DNA of 64,000 bases from positions 28,132,359-28,196,358 of the forward strand of contig NC_091130.1 in NCBI RefSeq assembly GCF_040183065.1, given 5' to 3'. Positions 53,787 to 63,844 of the stretch are shown in pieces. Source of the DNA: Periplaneta americana (lineage: Eukaryota; Arthropoda; Insecta; Blattodea; Blattidae). Position numbers and translations under genes: made by a program. Below the pieces are notes generated by a model. The model saw nothing but the letters and a program-made list of their open reading frames with translations, did not search any database and had not been told where the DNA came from. Numbering within the stretch: the first letter of the stretch is position 1; each line of letters opens with the position of its first letter.

Positions 53787-55428
53787 CACTTGCTCGCAAA
53801 ACGTTTGTCCGATATACTGTACAGTTTTCCTCGTCCTTAAGTTGGTATTTGTACTCACTCTAGGACAGTAGTGTAGGCGGCAGGTAGTCTCCCCGCAAGT
53901 AACAAACCACCCCTCCTCACAACAGAAAGGTTCAACCAAGGTACTTAGCGTTGTGTTGATGTTACATAATTCTGGCTGAAACCTTGTGGACCCAATAGGA
54001 CGAAACACCTGAATAGGCCTATGACTGGTTTTTTCAAAAAATCTTTTAATCTGAAAATATTACATAATATTCTTGTCAAAACGGGATGTGATCTATTCTA
54101 TTTTTATGATCGAACATGGTATTTATACAGGGACATCATTTTATTTTTACTTCAATTTTTATTGTACCTGAGTTTTTTAATGTACTTCACTCCCACCCCT
54201 TCTACTAAGGAAGTTCCAACTCCACACAGAACCAAGACCGCAGATAGTAAGCAGTACTGAGTTACTGAGTATAGTACGTTCCAGAAATATGTTCGCGTTT
54301 TCCAGTGACGAAAGAGCTTTCAATACTGAATCATATTTTCGCACAGGTACTGTCCGTTTGCCTACGTCGCATCCCGATTTCCCCCACCTGCTTCTGCTCG
54401 CCCCTCTGTAATAGCTGGGCTGTCTTAGCTCTTTTCTGAAAACATTAATTTATCTTAGGAATTGGAAGTTTACGTAATATTATACCGCTGTTTAATTTAA
54501 CTTAAATAAAAGGGCCTCGTTAAGTAATTAACTGTCACGTGATTTCCTTCCTTTCTACAATCCTTGCGGCATAAACACTTGGACGGACAGTAGACAGCAT
54601 GTCTGAGTAATTTTATATTTTCGGGTCGGGCAGAAGTGAAGATTGAATTCACAGTACGTAGAGTAGGTACAGAATTATTTCAACATGAGTTACTAGTACG
54701 AAGGACGAAACTGGCAATTGGAATTAGATGCAATAGTCTATAGTGCGATAATATGCACAAAAGAACTGAAGCCTGTATCGAAATGAACGGCCACCATTTT
54801 CAAAATTGTGTTTAAATATTCATATTATGATTATTTTTCAATTTAACTTCTTTCTCTATATTGTGCGCTAATGTGCTGTAGACAGTATACACTGCATAAT
54901 GAATACGTTCGCATGGATAACTCACTTCGTGAGTAAAAACACTTATTCTTAATATAGTACTGTACTTTGATTAAAGAAAAACCTAATGAAAATTATCAAA
55001 CTCAAAATCGCGATATTTCCTAGTTTACGTAAATGGATGAACTACTTTTCTTCCTTCCTATACCTAGTAGAGTGATTTGTGTTTTACGCCAGTATCATCG
55101 AACTCCAGTCTTGGAGGGGGTAGCAAGCGGTGTTTCCGGTTCTCTAAAGGTATAGACAGGTTAATATTAAAAATGTTAGTAAAAATAAAATGATGTCCCT
55201 GTACGTTCAGGGAAGATGAAAAATTTTCCTGGAATATTACATAATACTCAAGAGAAATAAGCAACATGTTTTAAACATTTCGGTGCAAAATACACTCAAT
55301 GTTTTATTTCTTCCGTTACACGTGGATGACATGTGGAGTGGGGTAGTATGTAGACATATTGTCAACATAATATCTCAAAAAGTCCACTTCCACATTATTT
55401 CACAAGACAAAAGTTTTGCGAGCCAGTG
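53787..55428. mobile_element. Tc1-like element V nested in Y copy 3
   Basis: Left end CACTTGCTCGCAAAACGTTT and right end, read inward, CACTGGCTCGCAAAACTTTT. TA on both sides (53785-53786, 55429-55430). Excision restores the Y reading ...TTGTACAAGATAC. Net about 570 bp without Z copy 2; no transposase. Confidence 0.85.
54128..55201. mobile_element. TA-type element Z, copy 2, nested in V
   Basis: CAGGGACATCATTTTATTTT at the left and its inverse (AAAATAAAATGATGTCCCTG) at the right. TA on both sides (54126-54127, 55202-55203). 1074 bp. Lacks the W insertion of copy 1. Confidence 0.88.
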
Positions 55429-55509
55429 TACAAGATACAATAATGGAGAGGAAAAAATGTTGAATATTTTCAAAAATTTTACTGCCGTAAGCTGTACCTA
55501 ACCCCTTAA

Positions 55510-56661
55510 TGAAGGGCGTGGAATACATTTCTTCTTCATGCGAAACGATATTTCGAATTAATCCCAGCTCACAACGAATTTTTTACTATGGTTCACTCAG
55601 GCCCGATTGTATGAACCATTTAATCTTAGATCAGAGGTTAAATTGATCCTTGTTTCAGCTGAACTTGGAATTTTGTGTTGTATAAAGTATAATCTGAGAT
55701 TAATTTGTCTCAAACTAAAGTCAACTTTGACTGAAGAAATTTCTCCGATTAAGTTAGATGATCCAAGTTCAGTTATTTCTTTTCTGTTTGAAATATACGA
55801 GTGACAGATTGTGCAAATAAAATATCCATTATTATTAATATTAATAGATATGATAGGTACATTTATATATATTTCTTTCAATTTCTTGCCTTAATACACA
55901 AACATTCTTATATTTTATAAAGCTCTATCGTGTTCAGCAGTATCAAATAACATAACCTATAATTATATTATATAACAACCATTAATTATTAATGGATATG
56001 ATAGGTACATCCATAAATTTTCAATTAACTGTATTACTAAACGAAAATTGTCGTTTTATAAAGCTTTATTATGTTTAGCAGTATCAAACACCATAACATG
56101 ATAACAACTCGGAGAACAGTCAACCTTCTTCTTATTGTCCGCCATTATTTACATTGCACAAAACAAACCAGTGTCTCCAACAGAGTGTACGGAAAGTCGC
56201 CAAAAAGTAGTTGTAAAGTCGCTAGATTTCTCATTATCAACAAAGAAATATTAAATTTTGTCACTATGGGGTGCTAAAAAGGTCACTAAATCCCTATTTA
56301 AGCAATATAAAAGTTAAAAGAAATTGTTGTTGAAAAAGAGTTAAAGTCGCTAGATTGGCAAGACTGAACAAACCTGTACAACATGGTCCGCGCATCACGT
56401 ATTTCACCTGTTTATGCGATGTTGCCAAATCCTTTTCACGTGAACTTAGATTGCATTTGAACCAAGGTAATTTGATCGCAGAAAAGTTTTATACAATAGA
56501 AGAAGTGTCTGAACTCGGTTCACTTTTCGATCTTCGATCAAAGTTGATCTTTAGTCAGGGAGTTTTATACAATTGGGCCTCAAAGTTTATAGTACGTGAT
56601 TATTATCAGTTTTGTACTCACAGTTTTGACTCACACTGTATTTATGCACTTGTTTACAAAG
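55510..56661. other. intron 1 end of gene 2
   Basis: Noncoding. A pair of related AT-rich stretches (55826-55870 and 55985-56040, both with ATATGATAGGTACAT) suggests a partial duplication. The frame running into 56355-56786 overlaps the true exon but its upstream part is intron. Confidence 0.5.
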
Positions 56662-56741
56662 GAGCTCCTGCAGCAGACACTGATCTCGGGGAGAGAATCG
56701 TGGGAGGCGAAGATGCTCCTCTAGGACAATACCCCTTCCAG
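56662..56741 (+). CDS. S1 serine protease gene 2, activation-site exon
   Basis: Acceptor ...TGTTTACAAAG, donor GTAAGA; 80 nt, entering in phase 1 and leaving in phase 0. With the split Gly it encodes G-APAADTDLGER then IVGGEDAPLGQYPFQ. R-IVGG is the zymogen activation site of S1 proteases: cleavage after Arg frees Ile16, whose amino group forms the salt bridge that activates the enzyme. The propeptide is therefore about 11 residues and lacks a clip domain, as in digestive-type enzymes. The exon joins in phase 0 to ISLQ of the 62487 exon, exactly as VSLQ starts the first visible exon of gene 1. Confidence 0.93.
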
Positions 56742-57009
56742 GTAAGAAGGAGAATTTATTTCAACGAACTTAAGATATTTAAATAAGTTAAAGAACCCCA
56801 ACTGAATCTTAAAAAAAAAAAAAATTAAAAGAGCATGTTTCTTAGTTATGCAATTTCGGATTTTCACGGCGAATGTACTTAGAATAAGAATTTTAGATAT
56901 TCCACACAGTGTATTGAAACTTAACATCTGCAACGTTTCCGGACTGCAGATAGGTTCCATCTTCAGGGCAATATAGCAAGATCTGAAAGGTCAGCTATTC
57001 TGTTGAGTA

Positions 57010-57873
57010 GAGGAACATGGGGTAGGACGGGGTAGTTAATGTTTGAATGATTTTATTTGGTATCAAATAATGTAAATGTATAGGTTTTATGACATATATG
57101 CTTTTATTACACTGTAAACAAGTAAAAAAATATGCACTTCGAGTGAAATCCGGTCATTATAACCTTAAAATAAATTAGTTTTTCGAAATGTGTGTTTTTC
57201 CCCGTTCTGCCCCACGTATGGGGCAAAATGGGGTATCTATTTTTTGTAATAATTTAATGGCAAAATTGACAAAAATTATATACTGAAAGTGTGAATACTA
57301 CACATTTTACAAGTTTACTTGAGAAAAAGTCATTCGCAAAATACGTAAATGTGCGTGGCACCCTCGTCTTCAGTGTCTACTCCCGCGCAACAATTGTGAG
57401 CCCATTTCACACATGATACGCATCTAATCAAACCTTCTTCTGACAAACAACAGAACGAGCAACCCATTACAGTAGGTGAAATTAAATATACTGTCCTATT
57501 ATGCCACACCCCGTTTTGCCCCACAGTCACAATTTCTAAGTTATGAGGTATTGGCAGGAAAAATAACGCACGAAATTTAAGAAAGTTTCGAAATTAAAAG
57601 CCAGGCAAGCACTCTATAATAGGACATTAAGATAGATTATCTAAATAAATCTTATTTCTACTTACGTGTGACAAGAGAACACTTTAAAGTTGCAAATGAA
57701 TGATACAATATGATGCAGCAACCTAATAACATACAACAGATGCAAAGGAATGACGGTAAGTGTTGTGTGATGATATATTTACACGATTTGACGAAGTTAT
57801 AAAAAAAATTTCGGTAGATTTCACTACTTGTTGGGAAGATAGAGGCTATACCCCGTCCTGCCCCATATTCCCC
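57010..57873. mobile_element. pogo-like element U with iterated terminal motif
   Basis: Left end GAGGAACATGGGGTAGGACG and right end, read inward, GGGGAATATGGGGCAGGACG; TA flanks at 57008-57009 and 57874-57875. Variants of GGGGCARRAYGGGGTA recur inside, at about 57199-57214 and 57219-57235 and again at 57508-57523. It carries a Cys-rich exon remnant on the minus strand (57330-57530). Lies in intron 2 of gene 2. Confidence 0.78.
57330..57530 (-). pseudogene. zinc-finger (PHD-like) C-terminal remnant of a transposase
   Basis: The minus-strand frame encodes VMGCSFCCLSEEGLIRCVSC, VKWAHNCCAGVDTEDEGATH, IYVFCE. C..C, C..C, W.H..C and a final aromatic-x-F-C form a PHD-like zinc-binding array. Insect pogo/Tigger-type transposases often end with such a WI.C..C..W.H..C domain, which fits the TA-flanked element around it. 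The catalytic domain is absent. Confidence 0.5.
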
Positions 57874-57875
57874 TA

Positions 57876-58966
57876 AGCTATGCTTGTTAAGGTCAGTTTC
57901 TTGCAGTAGCCAGTTATAGCGGGGCCAAGAGAATAAGTGTTGTTTTAGTGTATCTATCAGAGTGCTGCATTGGAGTTAAATTGCTCGCTTGAACTCGGTC
58001 GAATGTCACACCCTCGAGTGAGATAAGATCGGTTGTGATACGCTCGTAATAAATAGAAGCACAGTACAAGGTCATCTCACTGACATGTCTTAACTTGTAT
58101 GGAAGGCGACAGATAAGATACACATATGTTTTGCTCACATAGTAAAAATAAGGCTTTATTTTCTGCGTTTATGACAAACGTTTAATGGGACAATCTAATG
58201 GAACGTACGAAAACAGTACCATGAAGTTACAAATAAAATACTATGAAAAACTTCGATATACACTTATTACTGTTAATTAATAATTATTCTATATTTGATT
58301 TACCACATAGTGTTCCGCCTATATACTGCGACAATGTAGAAACGTTTTACAAAATATTATTGATATAGCAGTAGATTAATAACAATATTAGTACAGAGAT
58401 AACGTCACAGAAAATATAAAACGAATAATCATGTTGCACAACTGTTACAGACGCAAAGATTGATATACTAATTATTAGAGATTATTATTATTATTACTAG
58501 AAAACTTGATACGGTTCTTTCATTATCGTGATTGTGTTCTCCGTTTGTAACAATTACATTTACATCCAATAACATCTATCAGATGTGGCAAAAACAAATC
58601 ACTCCTGTGTGGAAAATGAAAAACATTTCCTACAATATTTATATTACATTTTAAAGCAAGTTTTGTAGTTGTACCATGGAGAGGTTAGTTAAACTTTGCA
58701 ACGTTTTGAAATGAAACACATCTATGATGTTACTACTCAGTTCATCACTGTAACAAGAACGAATGTCTAACGCTCGGCTTACACCGTTCGAGGATTTATC
58801 GCTCGCGAAAATTTTACCCATCATGCATGTGCGCTACCTATCGGATTACGCTATGAACTACTTGGCGCTCGAGCGAAAACGTCCGTGTAGACCTCTGGTA
58901 TCTATATTACTATAGATCACACTGAAAGTTTCTGAAAACTGATAAGTATAGCAACAAATTATTTCT
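57876..58966. other. intron 2 of gene 2, no feature
   Basis: AT-rich noncoding sequence; no TIRs or coding relics recognised. Confidence 0.4.
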
Positions 58967-59500
58967 GATTTTAGCTTTATTGCTTCTCAAAATATTCCTC
59001 CTTAAATCTTCTTAACTTTTCCATTCGAGGGAACCAGTTAACAAAGCACTGCATCACTTTTCTAGAGGCACTTCAGACACAAGCTCGTTGGACTCAATGG
59101 CAGTTATAGCGGTGTTACAGGTCATATGATCCAGATCAGGACTGTAAGGAGAGTGATTAATTAATTTTACACATGTAGTGACCAAAAATCCATTGTCTGT
59201 GGGTTTGTAGGACGATCCATTGTCAAAGTGAGGTTTCGAGGTCGTTTTGTACTCACATTTTCCAAGACTATCGGTAAAAAAAATTGTGGTAGATCTATAA
59301 TAGCACAAGGCATTAATAAATTGTACGACGAATCCCACTGAAACAGAGACGACAGGTCCAGAGCGACGAGTAAATAAGGCAACCATCTTATTTCCAGTGT
59401 TTGGACCTCTTTTGACTTCTGTTGACTTATCTTCGTCTGGGAAGAACCCTTGTGCCTATTGTCGTTTATTTTCTCACTCATAACAGTAAATCCAAGTTTC
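58967..59500 (-). pseudogene. mariner-like transposase, C-terminal half
   Basis: The minus strand, joining frames: SSQTKISQQKSKEV, then WFLV/HFDN-type segments (KTTSKPHFDNGSSYKPTDNG), LINHSPYSPDLDHMTCN and, after another shift, MQCFVNWFPRMEKLRRFKEE, YFEKQ-stop. H.DN, SPYSPDL and NWFPRM......YFEKQ are the order and spacing of the catalytic and terminal motifs of mariner transposases. Several frameshifts and a lost final catalytic Asp region show it is dead. Confidence 0.65.
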
Positions 59501-59549
59501 GTATCTGTTATGACGTCAAGAACAGAATTTTACCGATGAAAGAGTAATG

Positions 59550-59645
59550 GAACGGAGAAAAATGCTCTCCGGTACCGGGATTTGAACCCAGGTTTTCAGC
59601 TCTACGTGCTGATGCTTTATCCACTAAGCAACACCGGATAGAACT
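59550..59645 (-). mobile_element. tRNA-derived SINE head
   Basis: The minus strand reads CCGGTGTTGCTTAGTGGATA (A-box region) and CCTGGGTTCAAATCCCGGTA (B box). It is followed by GGAGAGCATTTTTCTCCGTT, resembling the ends of the S1 family but distinct in sequence. Confidence 0.7.
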
Positions 59646-59737
59646 CCGACGCCGGTTATAATCGTCTCAGTTTAAGTTCCAACTCTTGGGTTCCCTCTAG
59701 TGGTCGCCCTCTGCACTACGTCATACCGGCCTGGACT

Positions 59738-60503
59738 GACATGGGAAGTATCACATCCCACATACCGAAACTTACCTCGAAACTTTGGTGACATAACCGA
59801 TGTGCTACGAGAAGATCACTTGCAAAACATTAGCTGCCTGTTTCCACTGCAAGGCCCCGAAATCGAAGCTGGAATCCTTCTGTGGCCAGACGATAACGCG
59901 GCGCAGCTGGACATCCCTGCCTCACTGGCGAGCGGAGTGGAGTGCGTGTGTGAAATGGAGTAAACTCTCTCGCGTCCCATCTTCTCAATGAAGTATAAAC
60001 AAGAGACAGAAGTGACTGGCAACGATTGAATGCTTAAAACACAATTCTTTTCGGCACCATGCACAACGAATAAACACTTCATTGTCACACTGATCTTGAA
60101 TATCATTAAAGTTATCTCGTGACCTTTCCTGTCGCCCGCTCTTCCTTATCGCATTGTTTGATTCGCATTCCTTCCGTCGGTATTCCGTCCTTGCGAGACC
60201 TATAACCCTGTAGTCGTCCGCTTGTATTACTGACCTTGACTCACGTACGTCTGTTCGCTGCTGATTGCTACCCACCGCTCCACTGGCTTGCACACAGGAA
60301 GGGCTGTCCATTCCAACTAATAGCGACTAGTATCCACTTCCCTATTACTTACATGCAAAATTCCGAGGATTATTTCGGGGCCTTGCAGTGGAAACAGGCA
60401 ACTAATATTTTTCACGTGGCCTTCTCATAGTACATCGGTTATGTCACCAAAGTTTCGAGGTAAGTTTCGGCATGTGGGGTGTGATACTTCCCTTGTGAGT
60501 TTT
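59738..60503. mobile_element. element with about 140-bp inverted arms
   Basis: 59738-59880 and 60363-60503 are inverted copies (for example GAAACTTACCTCGAAACTTT at 59767 and its reverse near 60455; GCCTGTTTCCACTGCAAGGC near 59836 and its reverse near 60382). The roughly 480-bp spacer is GC-richer than its surroundings. The arms have open frames in both orientations, but these are mirror images of a non-coding repeat. Confidence 0.78.
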
Positions 60504-61124
60504 TCTAGGCATTTCCATGCACTAATCAACATGTTTTTGTTTCTCAGCTTTGTCAAAGTATGTAGAATCCACAGATCACACTTCTTTATCACAGGGAAAT
60601 GATTATGGAGGATCTTTAGCCTTGCACTCATGCCTATCCACAAAGAAGCCCGAATCTCGGAATAGGTGATTCGATTATTTTTTAATAGCTTGACGCACAG
60701 TGCCGATATTTCTGCCACGATCCCTGTAACAGATCGATCCACGCGGAAATCTTCGCTGATGTTAGCACCTCCAAGTCTAAATTCCGTAAACTAGTCATAC
60801 ACAGTCCTTGCTGATGATTAAAGATAGGAATTTACCCACAGAGACTACAAGGTTAGGTAAGCATAGAGTGTTTGTTGAGAGAATGAGCGTAGCAATGCAG
60901 GCGCATGTTAGGGAATTCTGCCGTGGTATAAGCAGGGCGGGATTGTAGCTTTAAGTGGTTAACCAATCAATAAATCGCAGTGCAATGTAAACAAACCAAT
61001 TGCCGTAGCACAACGCTGAACCCTACGCACGAGAAACGTATCCCCATTCAATTGCTGAGACACAAAACATATTTTTAGTTGTAACTCAGTCTTCACGTCA
61101 TTCATGACGTAACGACAGTCTAAT
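60504..61124. other. intron 2 of gene 2, no feature
   Basis: No recognisable coding or repeat structure. Confidence 0.4.
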
Positions 61125-62055
61125 AAGGGAAGGATTTAGGCTCGAACAGGAATTTTTTATTAAAAATTTGTACAGAAGCTTACCTCACAATGGTGATGAA
61201 GTCCGTAAAGCATTCATTTGTGAAACTCTCCGTTTGGTTGGTATTGGTCAATACACTTCTTTAAAAATGTACATGAGGATTCTCTATAAAATGCATGAAA
61301 CAGAATGGAGCAGAGCAATAAGCACAACACGCAGAAGCAACACCTGAACAATCTTCTGAACCACACTCCATTGGCGAAAAATCAAATGCCACCTGAATTA
61401 CAATTTTTGAAGTCAGAGACTTGTTCAGGATTCACGTAACCAGCTGACTGCCAGGAATACTGAAGCATAGGGTGGTACACTGGAGCAGACAACTGGTTAT
61501 GAATAACAGAGAGCATTTTCATTATAAACACTCGATTTCCCAAGTTAAGTTCTGGATTCTCAGCAAGAGTCCTTATGCAATCTGTTATCCTCTGAGCATA
61601 TATTTTGTATTGTCTAAGGAAATAGACATCCAGAGGCTGGAAATATTTAGTTTTTTTTTTTAAGTGGAATGATCATGCATTCTATGCCCTAGCCTTGGAA
61701 TGATTCATTTATTAAGGTTGTGTCCTTGTGGGCATTCAATGACTCACACAACAGTGTACATTTTTGATTAGGTGCAATATTTTCAGACAGAACGTCCGAG
61801 AAAAATGTTCTTAAATGGACTTCAGACATTTTTCCAATCGTACTAGCATCTACACTAGGCTAGGCTTACGGGTAAGGTGTCCCATCCCCTTAATTTGTGC
61901 AGTACTCTCCCCACCCCTCAACTTGTACAGTGCTCTAACAGACAAACCACACATTACACAAACGAATGCTTTTGGGGCTTTACAGAGATGTAAAGATGGG
62001 CGTGTATACAAATTTTGGATACGAAATTCCTGTTCGAGCCGAAACCCTTCCCTTG
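61125..62055. mobile_element. decayed DDE transposon with about 30-bp TIRs
   Basis: GGGAAGGATTTAGGCTCGAA (61128-61147) is matched in reverse at 62033-62052 (TTCGAGCC..AAACCCTTCCC), continuing into ACAGGAATTT. The flanks look TA-like but are not clean. The interior encodes transposase remains on the minus strand. Confidence 0.7.
61380..61832 (-). pseudogene. DDE_1-type (pogo-like) transposase fragment
   Basis: The minus strand reads FFSDVLSENIAPNQKCTLLC, ESLNAHKDTTLINESFQG, stop, GIECMIIPL, then after a poly-A tract QPLDVYFLRQYKIYAQRITD, CIRTLAENPELNLGNRVFIM, KMLSVIHNQLSAPVYHP. LLCESLNAHKD and PLDVYFLRQYK correspond to the second catalytic-Asp region and the following P.D strand of DDE_1 transposases. 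It is broken by a stop and a frameshift. Confidence 0.65.
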
Positions 62056-62486
62056 TAAGTACAACTAACCTAATATCCTCATGTTGTGAGAAAAATTCCT
62101 ACCTTTACTGATGATGGATCATCTCCAACAGTATTCTGGAGTCGTAGGATTCAATCTTTTGGCGTCAGTGACGATTTAAAATTATAAAGTAATCATTATA
62201 AAGTCTTGTTGACTGAAATCCATTAATTTTATTGATAGACTGTTAACTTCAAAAATATCTAGCAGTTAAACTAGGAAATAAGTTGAAGAAATCTGAAGAT
62301 GAAACCTGCCTGCAATCCGAAACGTTGCAGATGTAGTCTTCCTGAATTGTTCTTTTATTTTTAATATAACAAATAATTTGTTCTTAATTTAATGTTCTAA
62401 GTTAAGCCTTCTGCGTTACTTTTTTGTTAATTTAAGGAGTATTATATTGTAATGTAGTATGAAGGTGACTATTCTGCTTCCAACAG

Positions 62487-62578
62487 ATCTCTCTGCAGTA
62501 CAATAATCAACACATGTGTGGAGGCTCCATTCTAACCGAGAACTACTGCCTTACGGCAGCCCACTGTGTTGATGGAGT
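62487..62578 (+). CDS. S1 serine protease gene 2, His-loop exon
   Basis: Acceptor ...TTCCAACAG, donor GTGAGT; 92 nt, phase 0 to phase 2, the same as the gene 1 exon at 8964. Encodes [36 protein letters not shown] holds His57, and CGG...AHC is the C42-C58 pair. The residues before TAAHC are Y-C-L rather than the common W-I/V-L, adding an unpaired-looking cysteine at about position 52. The remaining exons (Asp102, Ser195) must lie beyond 64000; only 1.4 kb of the next intron is in the window. Gene 1 and gene 2 share about half the residues in this exon, so the duplication is not recent. Confidence 0.93.
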
Positions 62579-62607
62579 GTGAGTATCCAACAAATGTCTA
62601 TATTTAT

Positions 62608-62933
62608 TAGAGCTGAGGACGGAGCGAGTAGATCCGTTGAGTTACTCGGTTCTATCGGTTTATGTCTTGGCAGCGGAGCACCGAAGTTACTCGGTTAACC
62701 GTAGCCGTTACCGGTCAGTTCAAACGTTCAAACAGAGTTCTCGTGTTTTAATTAATTCTAGCAGGCAACAACGTAGGTACTGTTGTATTTAAATATTATC
62801 TGCTGCAGGACAAATTATTTCCTTATCCCCAAGGCGGGCTGAAAGGCCTCTAGTATTGAAGAGGAGTTCATTCTATTATATGACCTGTCAAGTGGGCCTA
62901 ATGAACACTGAATCTGAACATATTACTATACAC

Positions 62934-63022
<89 letters not shown>

Positions 63023-63802
63023 GAGTGTTTCATTAATATTAAAATATGTTAAAAAAAAGAATTGCATTATGTTTTTCTTCTATTTGTGTTTATTGGATTT
63101 GTGTTACCTCATCAGTCATCATTTTATTTGTATTTATTTCTACGAATTATGTTACCTAATTACTTTAATTTATCAATAATATTAACTTACCCTTCACCAA
63201 AGAGAACATGGTTGTATTGAAGGCTAGTAATGTTATAAAATAAATAAGCATTATGTTCTTCAGTTTAGGATTCCACGTTTTATTGATTATTTTATCCACT
63301 TTCCGTAATAGTAAATAATTCTGTGTGTTATTTTTAAGTGTTTTAGGCAGCGCTTCATGGAGCCCGTTTCTTTCTATCTTCTTTTTTACTTAGCTGCAGC
63401 GTTTAACGTTTACCTCACATGTTAATTTATTAGCTGTTAGTATTATAAATTGTTTCATCAATTTTATTTCGTCTGTCATATATAACAACACTGAAAGTTA
63501 AATAGGCCTTTCATACAAAATAACCACGCAAATATTTGTAATCATGCAAATGAAATTTGCAACTGCCATTTTGCAATGAAGAGAAGCACTTTTTTCTCGT
63601 CAATCGGCAAAACGAAAGAGCTTTACTACAACGCTTTTAAAACACGCTTGGTTTCACTTTCAAAGTACGTTCTAAAATCGACTCAATCTATCTAAATTTT
63701 AAATCTGCCGCCACAAATTTGTACTCGGTACTGTACTCGGTTCAACCGAGTAATGACGTCACAGTAACTGCTCCGAACCGAACCGCTCCGTCCCCAGCCC
63801 TA
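62608..63802. mobile_element. non-autonomous hAT element R with 8-bp TSD
   Basis: Left end TAGAGCTGAGGACGGAGCG and right end, read inward, TAGGGCTGGGGACGGAGCG. Perfect 8-bp duplication ATATTTAT at 62600-62607 and 63803-63810. Subterminal ACTCGGTT motifs recur in both orientations near both ends (for example 62643, 62690, 63724, 63736), as is common in hAT elements. No transposase. It starts only 29 bp after the splice donor at 62579. Confidence 0.88.
62936..63021. repeat. (AAT)n joined head-on to (ATT)n
   Basis: About 40 bp of AAT units followed directly by about 50 bp of ATT units, making a perfect microsatellite palindrome inside the hAT element. Confidence 0.9.
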
Positions 63803-63844
63803 ATATTTATACAGGGTTTAATAACTCTCATGTTTCTTCCTTGC

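Larger units (their letters stand above)
52452..55505. mobile_element. TTAA-type MITE Y, copy 3, hosting three other elements
   Basis: Left end GGGATTAGGTACAGCTTACA after TTAA (52448-52451), right end inverted GTAAGCTGTACCTAACCCC before TTAA (55506-55509), so the TTAA target is intact on both sides. The inside is interrupted by LINE-A (52622-53317) and by element V (53787-55428), which itself carries Z copy 2. Net length is about 700 bp, as for copy 2. Confidence 0.87.

Noticed and set aside
56355-56661. Upstream part of the 143-codon frame running into the activation exon of gene 2
   Set aside because: The acceptor at 56661 and the split Gly codon from 50816 fit exactly; residues before GAPAAD have no protease similarity and replace the required signal peptide.
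59700-60742. Open frames sharing REVSHPTYRNLPRNFGDITDV on both strands
   Set aside because: The shared peptide arises because both frames cross the inverted arms of the 59738-60503 element; it is not a conserved protein.
56900-62345. Long-range inverted pair around CTGCAACGTTTCCGGACTGC (56925) and GCAATCCGAAACGTTGCAGA (62313)
   Set aside because: The similarity is limited to about 30 bp with no consistent flanks; better explained as two independent fragments of a dispersed repeat than as ends of one 5.4-kb element.
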